NCBI RefSeq assembly: GCF_048006345.1
Contig: NZ_CP180351.1
Span: forward strand, 3,720,001-3,784,000
Direction of reading: 5' to 3'
DNA from: Marivita sp030148515
Lineage (GTDB): Bacteria; Pseudomonadota; Alphaproteobacteria; Rhodobacterales; Rhodobacteraceae
DNA length: 64,000 nucleotides
The translations under genes were made by a program, and so were the position numbers. A model generated the notes under the pieces. The model did no database searches and was not told the DNA's origin. It was given only the letters and a program-made list of their open reading frames with translations. Positions 7,638 to 16,711 of the stretch are shown here, one piece after another. How positions within the stretch are numbered: position 1 is the stretch's first letter; the number at the start of each line of letters is the position of its first letter.

Positions 7638-9884
7638 ATGGGACAGGTGATCGAACGACGCTTGCTGGGTATGGGGCTTGGCCCGATCACCCTTCTTGAC
7701 GCCGTTTCCACGGATCACGAGGACGGCCCGCGCGCCGCCCTGTTCTTTGCAGCGGGGAGCGATCTTTCGTCTCTGGGGCATGCAGACGGCATCGAACCGC
7801 TGTCGCAGATCAGCGTCGGGGGTGCTGTCTGCATCACCTATCCCCTGCCCGCAGATGGCCGCCTTCGGCTGACGCTGGCTGGTGCCCCGGTCGACATCAC
7901 CCCTCTGGCGTCGGAGCAGGACCGTTTCGAAGGCCTGAACTGCATTGCTGCCGTGCGCAATGGCGAAGATGCGCAGACCGTTGCGGTCTGGTTGCAGCAC
8001 CATGTGCAGACCCAGTCGCTTCAGGCGGTCGTTATCGTGGACAGGGCGAAACCGGGAACTAACCCGGCCTTCGCATCCGATCTGGCGGCGGAACTGGACC
8101 GCCTGTCGCTCGACTGTGACGTGACGATCCTAAGCAGCGATCTGCCGCTGGGCCGCACCGATGCCCCCGCGGAATCGCACCCGTTCTGCGTGCCGGAAGC
8201 CCCCGGCAAAGACCGGATGAAAGTGCCAAAGCCGTCGCCTTGGGACTCTCCCCTTGGGGCCATGTCGCTTTACGAAATCCTGCGCGCCCGGTTTCTGGGG
8301 CAGGCCCGGGCGGTCTGCAATATCGAGGTGCACGACCTCATGCCGCTTGGTGCGCCCAACATGTTCGACAATGCGGTCGAAGCCGATGGCGGGGTGATCG
8401 CGCTTTACGGGCGGCACTGCTATCCGTGGCGCGTGCGCAAGGACGATCCCACGCGTTTTGCCGATCACATCTGTGTCCAGTTCGATGCCCGCGGCGGGCG
8501 GCAGCGCTGGTGCATTGCGCCGGCCAAGGCAACGGAAGCCGCAATCTGGCGGATGATCCGCATCGGCAACGCGATTCCAGACCGGGCGCGCACGCAGTTG
8601 TTCTACCGGCACATGGCGCTGCGGCATCCGACGCCGTCGATTTCCAAGATTGTCCCCAAGACCTCGCTCATCGAACACCCGCCCCTGATCGAGATGTCCG
8701 AGAAGTACTGGGGCCACAAACCGGTTCGGATGCCTGAACTGGAGGCCGATGCGCAACCCAAGGGGAAGGGGCGGCGCGTGATCGTCACCACGATGAAGAA
8801 CGAGGGTCCGTTCATCCTTGAATGGCTGGCTTATCACCGGGCCATCGGGTTCGACGATTTTCTGGTCTACACGAATGATTGCACCGATGGCACCGACACC
8901 ATGCTCCAGATGCTGGAACGCAAGGGTATCGTGCAGCACCGTGAAAACCCGTTTCGGGAAAGCGGGCTGAAGCCTCAGCACGCAGCGTTGCAGGCGTCGG
9001 ACGATGAGCCGATTGTCAAATCGGCGGCGTGGCTGACCTGCATCGACGTGGACGAGTTCGTGAACATCAAGGTGGGCGACGGTACGCTGGATGCGCTGTT
9101 TGATGCTGTCCCCGACGCCAACATGATCGCCATGACATGGCGGCTGTTTGGAAATTGCGATGTGCATGAATTTGTGGACGGCCCGATCACCGAACAGTTC
9201 CTGCGCTGCGCGCCCGAATTTGCCCGCAAGCCGCATCAGGCTTGGGGCTTCAAGACGCTGTTCAAGAATATTGGCCTGTTCAAGAAAATGGGGGTGCATC
9301 GGCCCAAAGGTCTCAACCCCCAGCTTTGGGAAGACATCAACTGGGTCAACGGGTCGGGCAAGCCTTTGCCGCGCGAAATGTTCCGCAATGGCTGGCGATC
9401 CACCACCGAGACCTATGGCTATGACCTCGTACAACTGAACCACTACGCTGTGCGCTCTGCGGAGAGCTTTCTGGTCAAACGCGACCGGGGGCGGGTGAAC
9501 CATGTCGACCGTGATCAGGGGCTCGCCTACTGGTTTCGGATGAACAACAATTACGAGGAAGAACTGTCGATTCAGGCGCGCATGCCGATTTTGCGCGCGG
9601 AACTGGAGCGGTTGCTGTCAGATCCAGACATTCGCGCCGCGCATGAAAGCGCGGTTGCGGCGCACAGGGCCAAGATCGACGAACTGCGTGCGACGGAGAA
9701 TTATGCGAATTTCTATGCCGATCTGACGGGCGACCGGTTGGAAAGACTGTCGCGGTTGCACAATCACTTCGGCTCCAACGTGTTCCTGTCTGGTCCCGAG
9801 GTGGTGCCGGATGATGTCTTGCAGAAGGACCCCGAGGAAGACTGGTTCTTCACCGTCGAACTCACTGGCGAAACCGCGCATTGA
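7638..9884 (+). CDS. Large protein with unrecognised N-terminal region and C-terminal GT2-type domain
   Basis: A 748-residue protein. The GT2-type domain occupies about residues 378-690: VIVTTMKNEGPFILEWLAYH, VYTNDCTDGTD, the acidic CIDVDEF motif (Asp470-Asp472), LNHYAVRSAESFLVKRDRGR. It parallels the complete 322-residue neighbour almost motif for motif. Residues 1-175 and 180-350 are not recognised; the second part (SLYEILRARFLGQ to KYWGHKP) looks like a compact domain with many His, Trp and Arg. A TAAGGAC sequence precedes the ATG. It is the last gene of the plus-strand pair and is followed by a strong terminator. The N-terminal region may bind the acceptor or be a second enzyme. Confidence 0.75.
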   Translation: MGQVIERRLLGMGLGPITLLDAVSTDHEDGPRAALFFAAGSDLSSLGHADGIEPLSQISVGGAVCITYPLPADGRLRLTLAGAPVDITPLASEQDRFEGLNCIAAVRNGEDAQTVAVWLQHHVQTQSLQAVVIVDRAKPGTNPAFASDLAAELDRLSLDCDVTILSSDLPLGRTDAPAESHPFCVPEAPGKDRMKVPKPSPWDSPLGAMSLYEILRARFLGQARAVCNIEVHDLMPLGAPNMFDNAVEADGGVIALYGRHCYPWRVRKDDPTRFADHICVQFDARGGRQRWCIAPAKATEAAIWRMIRIGNAIPDRARTQLFYRHMALRHPTPSISKIVPKTSLIEHPPLIEMSEKYWGHKPVRMPELEADAQPKGKGRRVIVTTMKNEGPFILEWLAYHRAIGFDDFLVYTNDCTDGTDTMLQMLERKGIVQHRENPFRESGLKPQHAALQASDDEPIVKSAAWLTCIDVDEFVNIKVGDGTLDALFDAVPDANMIAMTWRLFGNCDVHEFVDGPITEQFLRCAPEFARKPHQAWGFKTLFKNIGLFKKMGVHRPKGLNPQLWEDINWVNGSGKPLPREMFRNGWRSTTETYGYDLVQLNHYAVRSAESFLVKRDRGRVNHVDRDQGLAYWFRMNNNYEEELSIQARMPILRAELERLLSDPDIRAAHESAVAAHRAKIDELRATENYANFYADLTGDRLERLSRLHNHFGSNVFLSGPEVVPDDVLQKDPEEDWFFTVELTGETAH

Positions 9885-9899
9885 GTCTCTAAGCGATTG

Positions 9900-9924
9900 A
9901 AGGCCGCCCTGTGTGGGCGGCCTT
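9900..9924 (+). terminator. Rho-independent terminator after the glycosyltransferase pair
   Basis: A perfect 10-bp stem (AAGGCCGCCC with GGGCGGCCTT) closes a 5-base loop, 15 bases after the stop of the 748-residue gene. The T-run is short, so the call rests mainly on the stem and its position. Confidence 0.75.
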
Positions 9925-10001
9925 GTCATCGTCCGCGACGGGCCTTGGTCAAAGGCACCGTCGCGGGATTGGGTGTGGGGCCGTCAGAGGCCCGTGCCGG
10001 C

Positions 10002-10208
10002 TCAATTGAGCAGCGACCAGATCAGCGAGCGCTTTTCGCCTTCGCTGTCGCTCGAGTGGATGACGTTGAGGATGGAGTTCACCTCGGCGTCGGACAGAGC
10101 GGCCACGTCTGCGTTCGGGACGTATTTTTCGATGGCCGAGGTGTCGACCATGGCGGATGCCGAGAAGGCGGTGAGGGCAAGAGCTGCGGCTGTGATGAGG
10201 GTTTTCAT
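10002..10208 (-). CDS. Small secreted protein, tandem copy 2
   Basis: A 68-residue protein with a clear signal peptide (MKTLITAAALALTAFSASA, cleavage after residue 19) and a 49-residue mature chain rich in Asp, Ser and Glu that ends in EKRSLIWSLLN. It matches the neighbouring upstream gene at all but one residue (Ala instead of Ser at position 34). An AAGGATCA ribosome-binding sequence precedes the ATG. No cysteine and no known domain is visible, so the role is unknown; export to the periplasm or medium is the only firm prediction. It lies downstream of its twin in the same direction and may be expressed with it. Confidence 0.75.
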   Translation of the reverse strand: MKTLITAAALALTAFSASAMVDTSAIEKYVPNADVAALSDAEVNSILNVIHSSDSEGEKRSLIWSLLN

Positions 10209-10260
10209 GTCTGTGATCCTTTAAGATGATGTGTCATGCGCCGTAAGGCGCGGGTGGGGT

Positions 10261-10467
10261 TCAGTTGAGCAGCGACCAGATCAGCGAGCGCTTTTCGCCT
10301 TCGCTGTCGCTCGAATGGATGACGTTGAGGATGGAGTTCACCTCGGCGTCGGACAGAGCGGCCACGTCTGAATTCGGGACGTATTTTTCGATGGCAGAAG
10401 TGTCGACCATGGCGGATGCCGAGAAGGCGGTGAGGGCAAGAGCTGCGGCTGTGATGAGGGTTTTCAT
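10261..10467 (-). CDS. Small secreted protein, tandem copy 1
   Basis: First of two tandem genes in the direction of transcription. The 68-residue product has the same signal peptide as the other copy and a mature part containing SDAEVNSILNVIHSSDSEG, which might form one or two helices. AAGGATCA stands 5 bases before the ATG. The two genes start exactly 259 bases apart. Preservation of the reading frame in both copies supports real coding, although near-identity could also reflect a very recent duplication or gene conversion. Function unknown; nothing in the flanking genes points to a pathway. Confidence 0.75.
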   Translation of the reverse strand: MKTLITAAALALTAFSASAMVDTSAIEKYVPNSDVAALSDAEVNSILNVIHSSDSEGEKRSLIWSLLN

Positions 10468-10510
10468 GTGTGTGATCCTTTATCTTGAGGTGGTGTGCGC
10501 CCTGCGGCGC

Positions 10511-11272
10511 GGTTGGGTTTGATGTCTGTCGTCGGGCTGTCTGTCCGACACCACTCAAGCTAGGGTCGGTGCGGCGGGCTTTGAATTCACAGCTCGTGCA
10601 CATCGGCTCTCGCAAAAGTGGACTTGACGTGGAGCGCCCCCGATCACCCCCTGCGCGGGGCTGCACAGGCATGGTGCGGGTCAGGATTTGCTGGGGGTTC
10701 AGCGCGTGATCGGCGGTAAGATTTGACACCGACGCGTGACTGGAACCACGGGAACTGGCATGTCCCATGACGTATCAAGAAAAAGTGACGCCCGCAAAAA
10801 GCGCCATTGTTTCAACAGGATCACTGGAGTGCGAGCCAAAAAGAGCGCGGGCGTGATGCGTCTGCCGGTTTTCGGTGGGGTCGCGGTGAGTCGGTTATGC
10901 TGTTTCCAAACAATGTGGGGCCATGCCCGGCCTACGCGTTTGGGTTCGGTCGGGACTGGACCCGCCGATCTGGTTCACCATGGCAGTGTCTTACAAGAGA
11001 AGAAGCGGCGCCGCGCTGTTGGGCCTGACGGTTCTCTCAAATCCCCGATTGAACGGGCGACCTGTACTTCGGGGTTGCCGAAGCCTGTTCGGAGACCGGT
11101 CTCTCATGGTCAGCCTTCCGGCATATGAGAGAAGTGTCAGTTCTGTCGTATCGCGGCATGGGAGTGACCCTTCCCGCTCGATGCGCATCGTGGGCGAGGG
11201 TATGGCGTGTAACCGCTTAACGATTTGGAAACTGTGCGTACGCCGCAAAAGAAGGTCGCGTCACTGCGGTGT
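10511..11272. other. Intergenic stretch of about 760 bp with no recognisable gene
   Basis: Short open frames occur here on both strands but none has a convincing ribosome-binding site or a recognisable product. The base composition is close to that of the coding regions. I see no tRNA cloverleaf or other known RNA. The promoter for the small secreted proteins should be at its left end, since they are read leftward. It could hide a non-coding RNA or a decayed gene. Confidence 0.5.
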
Positions 11273-11302
11273 GTCCCAAGCGGTTTCGAACCCGCTTGGG
11301 AC
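11273..11302 (-). terminator. Hairpin after the isocitrate dehydrogenase gene, likely terminator
   Basis: An 11-bp perfect inverted repeat (GTCCCAAGCGG with CCGCTTGGGAC) with an 8-base loop lies 15 bases beyond the stop of the minus-strand isocitrate dehydrogenase gene. No clean T-run follows, so termination could be weak. The loop contains TTCGAA, which looks superficially like a tRNA T-loop, but no tRNA surrounds it. Confidence 0.6.
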
Positions 11303-11316
11303 TGAGGCCAAAGACC

Positions 11317-13524
11317 TTAGCCGATGATCGCGTTCAGCGTCGCAGAGGGGCGCATCACCGCTGCGGTTTTCGCGGCATCGGTGTGGTAGTAGCCGCCCAG
11401 ATCCGCGGGTGCGCCTTGGGCCGCTTTCAGTTCAGACAGGATCGCCGCCTCGTTTTCGGCCAAGGCCGCTGCGATGGGCGCAAAATGGGAAGCCAGCTCT
11501 GCATCGTCGGACTGTGCCGCCAGTGCTTCGGCCCAGTAGCGGGCGAACCAGTAGTGGCTGTCGCGGTTGTCCGGCTCACCCACCTTGCGGGACGGCGACC
11601 TGTTGTCATCCAGAATGCCCTGCGTTGCGGCATCCACTGCCTTGCCGAGAACGCGCGCCTTTTCGTTGCTGCGCACATCTGCGAGGAATTGCAGGCTTTC
11701 ACCCAGCGCACAGAATTCGCCAAGGCTGTCCCAGCGCAGGTGGTTTTCCTGCTGCAACTGCTGCACGTGCTTCGGAGCAGAGCCGCCAGCCCCCGTTTCG
11801 AACAACCCGCCGCCGTTCATCAGTTTGACGATGGACAGCATCTTGGCCGAGGTGGCCAGTTCGAGGATCGGGAAGAGGTCTGTCAGGTAGTCGCGCAGCA
11901 CGTTGCCGGTAACGGCAATCGAGGTTTTGCCTGCCCGGATGGTTTCCAGCGACGCGCGTGTTGCTTCGCGCGGGGCCATGATCTTGAACTTGTCGGCGAC
12001 GCCCTTGGCGGCAAGGATCGGCTCGACATACTTGATGAGTTCCGCGTCATGGGCGCGGCTTGCGTCCAGCCAGAAGATCGCTTCGCAGTTTTCGGCGCGC
12101 TGGCGGTCGATGGCCAATTGCACCCAGTCTTCGATGGGCGCTTTGCGGGTCGAGGCCGAGCGCCAGATGTCGCCTGCTTCGACGGCGTGTTCGTGCAGGA
12201 CCGTGCCATCGCCGAGGATCATCTTCACGGTCCCGTTGTGCGGGATCTCAAACGTGGTCGGGTGGGAGCCGTATTCCTCGGCCTTCTGTGCCATAAGACC
12301 GATGTTCTGAACCGTGCCTGCGGTCGCCGGGTCAAGCTTTCCGGTTTCCTTGAAGTAGGCGATCGTCTCTTCATAAACCGGGGCGTAGGAATTGTCGGGG
12401 ATCACGCAATTGGCGTCATGTTCCTTGCCATCCGGACCCCAGCCTTTGCCGCCTGCGCGGATCAGCGCGGGCATGGAGGCATCGACGATCACGTCAGAGG
12501 GCACGTGCAGGTTGGTGATGCCTTTGTCGGAATCCACCATGTAAAGCGGCGCGCGCTCTGCGATGATTTTCTCGATGGCGGCCTTGATCTCTGGCTTGTC
12601 TTCGACGCGGGCCATGAGATCGCCCAGACCGGAGTTCGGGTTCACGCCTGCAGCGTCCAGTTCAGCGCCATAGGTGTCGAACACCGGCTGGAGGAACGCC
12701 TTGACTGCGTGGCCAAAGATGATCGGGTCGGAGACCTTCATCATCGTCGCCTTGAGGTGCAGAGAAAAGAGCGTGCCTTCTGCCTTGGTCTTGGCGATTT
12801 CGTCAGCAAGAAAGGCGTCCAGCGCCTTGGCTGACATGAAGGTCGCGTCGACGACTGTGCCTGCAGGATAGCTGAGGCCGTCCTTCAGGACGGTTTCGGA
12901 CCCGTCTTCACCCACCAGAACAATCTTCGCGGTGCTTTCGGTGGCCAGCGTTGCAGATTTCTCGTTCGAGCGGAAGTCACCGCCCGACATGGAGGACACA
13001 CGGGTCTTGCTGTCCGCAGACCAGTTGCCCATGCGGTGCGGGTTGTTCTGGGCGTAGGCTTTGACCGCCTTGGCCGCGCGGCGGTCGGAGTTGCCTTCGC
13101 GCAGGACCGGGTTCACGGCAGAGCCTTTGATCGTGTCGTACTTGGCGCGGATGGCCTTGTCCGCATCGGTTTCAGGCGATTCGGGATAATCCGGAATCGC
13201 ATAGCCCTGTCCCTGCAATTCCTTGATCGCGGCGACCAGCTGCGGCACCGAGGCCGAGATATTCGGCAGCTTGATCACGTTCGCTTCGGGCGTTTTCACA
13301 AGCTGACCAAGCTCCGCGAGGTCGTCGGACTGACGCTGCGCTTCGGTGAGATGCTCGGGGAAGGTCGCAAGGATACGACCAGCGAGCGAAATATCCTTGG
13401 TGCCAACGGTGACACCGGCGGCGCTTGCGAATTTCTGGATGATCGGCAGGAACGACGCCGAGGCCAGCTCGGGTGCTTCGTCTACCTTGGTATAGATGAT
13501 GTCGGGGGTTGTGGAATCAGCCAT
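11317..13524 (-). CDS. icd: NADP-dependent isocitrate dehydrogenase, monomeric type
   Basis: A 735-residue cytoplasmic enzyme that converts isocitrate to 2-oxoglutarate and CO2 with NADP. Its length and sequence fit the monomeric 80-kDa class, not the 45-kDa homodimer class: DIIYTKVDEAPELAS at the start, NPVLREGNSDRR, SMSGGDFRSNEKS, and FWLDASRAHDAELI followed by GNVLRDYLTDLFPILELATSAKMLS near the end. The ATG at 13,524 is preceded by an AAGG element. Upstream, GTATACcactGTATGC (near 13,586-13,602, read on the minus strand) is a possible operator. It is a single-gene unit followed by a hairpin. It draws from the TCA cycle and makes NADPH. Confidence 0.93.
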   Translation of the reverse strand: MADSTTPDIIYTKVDEAPELASASFLPIIQKFASAAGVTVGTKDISLAGRILATFPEHLTEAQRQSDDLAELGQLVKTPEANVIKLPNISASVPQLVAAIKELQGQGYAIPDYPESPETDADKAIRAKYDTIKGSAVNPVLREGNSDRRAAKAVKAYAQNNPHRMGNWSADSKTRVSSMSGGDFRSNEKSATLATESTAKIVLVGEDGSETVLKDGLSYPAGTVVDATFMSAKALDAFLADEIAKTKAEGTLFSLHLKATMMKVSDPIIFGHAVKAFLQPVFDTYGAELDAAGVNPNSGLGDLMARVEDKPEIKAAIEKIIAERAPLYMVDSDKGITNLHVPSDVIVDASMPALIRAGGKGWGPDGKEHDANCVIPDNSYAPVYEETIAYFKETGKLDPATAGTVQNIGLMAQKAEEYGSHPTTFEIPHNGTVKMILGDGTVLHEHAVEAGDIWRSASTRKAPIEDWVQLAIDRQRAENCEAIFWLDASRAHDAELIKYVEPILAAKGVADKFKIMAPREATRASLETIRAGKTSIAVTGNVLRDYLTDLFPILELATSAKMLSIVKLMNGGGLFETGAGGSAPKHVQQLQQENHLRWDSLGEFCALGESLQFLADVRSNEKARVLGKAVDAATQGILDDNRSPSRKVGEPDNRDSHYWFARYWAEALAAQSDDAELASHFAPIAAALAENEAAILSELKAAQGAPADLGGYYHTDAAKTAAVMRPSATLNAIIG

Positions 13525-13616
13525 GGGTCACGCCTTTCATGATTTGCCCATGCCATAGGCCAAACCAGCTGAGTTGTAAACAGCATACAGTGGTATACAT
13601 TGCCGCAATCTGCGGT

Positions 13617-14354
13617 TCAGGTCGAAATGAACTCGACCCCGTCCTGGCTGAACAAGGCGGCGGTCAATTGACCTGTCGCGTAGGCGCCTGTGTCGATCGA
13701 AATACGGCCATCACGCATCTTGGGAACGTCGACAATTGTATGGCCATGGACGATCCAGAAGCCATCGGTTCGTGGCGTCTTGCGGAAATCGGGATGGCCC
13801 CAGATGAACGTGTCCGGCGCATGTTCTTCCAGAGGTGTGTTTGGATCCGCGCCCGCATGAACGACAGCCACGTTTCCGGACCATGCAATACACTCAAGTC
13901 CAGCGACCCACGCGACCATGTTTTCGCCCATCGCGTCGTAAAGCGTATCCCGCGCCCGTGTGAGGGCTTCGGCCCCGGAGGAGTCGGTGACGCCCGACAC
14001 ACCGAAACTGGCAAGTGTTTGCAGCCCGCCGTTGCGGAGCCATCTGCGGCCCTGAGTTTCGGGCGACTTGAGGAAGTTGAGCATCAGCTGTTCGTGATTG
14101 CCCATCAGTGACGTGATGCGGTCATGCTGCATCACGAACTCCAGCACCTCTTTGCTGTGGTCGCCGCGATCAACCAGATCGCCGACGCAAATGATGCTCA
14201 TCTTCTCGGGAACGGCCTCGACGAGGGATGTTAGCAGATCAATGCGACCATGAATGTCGCCGATCACGCAAAAGCGCGATTCCGGTTGCACCGGGTCGAA
14301 CACCACCTCGGGTGCGGGCGCTTTGCGCTTGCTGAAGAACTTGGAAAACAACAT
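13617..14354 (-). CDS. Serine/threonine phosphatase-type metallophosphoesterase
   Basis: A 245-residue calcineurin-like phosphoesterase. The metal-binding motifs stand in order: GDIHGR near residue 33, GDLVDRGDHS near 57, GNHEQ near 85, then a late HGHTIVD. This motif set is that of the PrpA/ApaH/PP1-like group, which removes phosphate from phosphoproteins or cleaves diadenosine polyphosphates; sequence alone does not separate these. The N-terminus is basic (FSKFFSKRKAP), with no signal peptide. It is a single gene, 92 bp from the isocitrate dehydrogenase start and divergent from the epimerase at 14,531. Confidence 0.85.
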   Translation of the reverse strand: MLFSKFFSKRKAPAPEVVFDPVQPESRFCVIGDIHGRIDLLTSLVEAVPEKMSIICVGDLVDRGDHSKEVLEFVMQHDRITSLMGNHEQLMLNFLKSPETQGRRWLRNGGLQTLASFGVSGVTDSSGAEALTRARDTLYDAMGENMVAWVAGLECIAWSGNVAVVHAGADPNTPLEEHAPDTFIWGHPDFRKTPRTDGFWIVHGHTIVDVPKMRDGRISIDTGAYATGQLTAALFSQDGVEFIST

Positions 14355-14530
14355 GCAGACTTCTTTTTTCGACGTTCAGCTCTTGCCACTTTTTTGTGCG
14401 GTTGTGCAGGGGAATATGGGATTGAGATCGTCATTACAAAGGGCAAAAGCGATTTCATTTGGTGGTCGCGGGATGTCTTTCGTGTTAGGCGCGAGCGCAA
14501 TCAGATCGACATCATGGGCGAAAAGACTTT

Positions 14531-15535
14531 ATGAAACGTGTCCTCGTCACCGGAACCGCCGGCTTCATCGGCTACTATCTTGCGCGGCTTCTGCTGGATG
14601 AAGGCTTCATTGTCCATGGCTATGATGCGATCACCGATTATTACGATGTGACGCTGAAAGAGCGGCGCAATCAGATGCTTCTGCAGTCTGCGGGTTACAG
14701 CTTTACCCATGCCACGCTGGAGGAAGACGGCACATTCGAAGAGGTCGCCGCCACGTTTGCACCGGATGTCATTGTCCATCTCGCCGGGCAGGCCGGGGTG
14801 CGCTATTCGCTTGAGAACCCGCGCGCCTATCTGGACAGCAATCTGGTGGGCACCTTCAACGTGATGGAGGCGGCAAGGCAGTTGCAGGTCGAGCATCTGC
14901 TGATGGCGTCCACATCCTCGGTCTATGGTGCCAACCAAGAGATGCCGTTCCGCGAGACTGACAAGGCGGACAGGCAGCTGACCTTCTACGCGGCCACCAA
15001 GAAGGCGAATGAAAGCATGGCGCATTCCTATGCGCATCTGTGGAACATCCCGACCACAATGTTCCGCTTCTTCACCGTCTATGGCCCGTGGGGGCGGCCC
15101 GACATGGCGTTGTTCAAGTTCACCAAGGGCATCTTCGACGGCACGCCCATCGACATCTACAATCACGGCGACATGTATCGAGATTTTACCTATGTCGAGG
15201 ATCTGGTGCGCGGTATCCGGCTTTTGATGGATGCGGTGCCCGGTGGGCCGGACACGGCGGTTGAAGGGGATACGCTGAGCCCGGCAGCCCCTTACCGGAT
15301 CGTCAATATTGGCAACTCGGACAAGGTGCGCCTTCTCGATTTCATTGAGGCGATCGAGGCGGAGACCGGGATCAAAGCCAAGCGGAATTATATGGAGATG
15401 CAGAAGGGGGATGTGTTTGCCACCTGGGCCGATGCGTCGCTTCTGCGGAACCTGACCGGATATGCGCCCCGGACCGATGTGCGCGAAGGGGTGGCGAAGT
15501 TCGTGGCGTGGTATCGGGATTACTACGGCGTCTGA
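14531..15535 (+). CDS. NAD-dependent sugar epimerase, UDP-glucuronate 4-epimerase-like
   Basis: A 334-residue short-chain dehydrogenase/reductase epimerase. TGTAGFIGYYLARLLL is the NAD-binding motif, HLAGQAGVRYSLENP the conserved loop, STSSVYGANQ contains the catalytic serine, and YAATKKANE the Tyr-x3-Lys pair. FFTVYGPWGRPDMALFKFT is the hallmark of the UDP-glucuronate/galacturonate 4-epimerase group (LspL, Cap1J type), so the likely product is UDP-galacturonate. It is a single gene apart from the glycan island and may feed the same surface polymers. The exact substrate stays unproven. Confidence 0.85.
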   Translation: MKRVLVTGTAGFIGYYLARLLLDEGFIVHGYDAITDYYDVTLKERRNQMLLQSAGYSFTHATLEEDGTFEEVAATFAPDVIVHLAGQAGVRYSLENPRAYLDSNLVGTFNVMEAARQLQVEHLLMASTSSVYGANQEMPFRETDKADRQLTFYAATKKANESMAHSYAHLWNIPTTMFRFFTVYGPWGRPDMALFKFTKGIFDGTPIDIYNHGDMYRDFTYVEDLVRGIRLLMDAVPGGPDTAVEGDTLSPAAPYRIVNIGNSDKVRLLDFIEAIEAETGIKAKRNYMEMQKGDVFATWADASLLRNLTGYAPRTDVREGVAKFVAWYRDYYGV

Positions 15536-15667
15536 CGATTAATTGCGGTTCCAAGGCAATCAGTCGCGATTATCAAGGAAAGCCGAAAAGTCTTGATTGC
15601 CGATAGGCATGGTCGGTTGCGCGACGTAGCGCGATACTTGGGGCATCAGCAGCAGAGGGTATCGCGC

Positions 15668-16501
<834 letters not shown>

Positions 16502-16533
16502 GTCCGCTCGCCGATTCTGCTGAAAGCCCCTTG

Positions 16534-16561
16534 AAAAGCGCATCCAAACGGGTGCGCTTTT
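16534..16561 (+). terminator. Rho-independent terminator after the ureidoglycine aminohydrolase gene
   Basis: A 12-bp stem with one G-T pair (AAAAGCGCATCC with GGGTGCGCTTTT) closes an AAAC loop, and the right arm runs into TTTT. It is 33 bases after the stop codon and would separate allE from bhcA. Confidence 0.85.
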
Positions 16562-16576
16562 CGTTTTCAAAAAATC

Positions 16577-16655
16577 ATTTCATCTCGTGAAAAATACAAA
16601 CAACTGAAAATGAACACTAATTGAGATTTTCGAAATATGAAAAATAATTTCGAAA
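16577..16655 (+). promoter_or_regulatory. AT-rich promoter region of bhcABCD with candidate operator palindromes
   Basis: This strip is far richer in A and T than its surroundings. It holds TTTCATCTCGTGAAA (16,578-16,592), and then two identical 8-base palindromes TTTCGAAA at 16,628-16,635 and 16,648-16,655, spaced exactly 20 bases apart, or two helical turns. Such spacing suits binding of a dimeric regulator on one face of the DNA. In Paracoccus the cycle is controlled by the IclR-type regulator BhcR; no bhcR gene is adjacent here, so linking these boxes to BhcR is inference. Confidence 0.5.
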
Positions 16656-16711
16656 AAATTGCGCGAGGCAGTGCCGTAACGTAAGTTGTGGGTAATTGGA
16701 GGAGAGACACC

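Larger units (their letters stand above)
10002..10510 (-). repeat. Tandem direct duplication, 259-bp period, containing the two 68-residue genes
   Basis: Two copies of a gene-sized unit lie head to tail. The coding parts are nearly identical. Upstream of each ATG is a similar ribosome-binding region (GTGATCCTTTA on the plus strand), then a short hairpin of the form GCGCC-N4-GGCGC at 10,238-10,251 and again at 10,497-10,510. Outside these parts the units have diverged, so the duplication is not brand new while the coding parts have stayed alike. Confidence 0.85.

Noticed and set aside
1..10000. A single large capsule operon
   Set aside because: The glycan genes change strand several times (plus, minus, plus, minus, plus), so they cannot be one transcript, and no Wzx, Wza or Wzc is present here.
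11273..11302. TTCGAA within a stem, looking like a tRNA T-arm
   Set aside because: The stem is 11 bp and no acceptor, D or anticodon arm can be built around it. It fits a hairpin after the isocitrate dehydrogenase gene.
11269..12834. A 521-codon open frame on the plus strand opposite the isocitrate dehydrogenase gene
   Set aside because: It lies wholly within a clear 735-residue enzyme gene on the other strand, has no recognisable domain, and follows the usual mirror-frame pattern of high-GC DNA.
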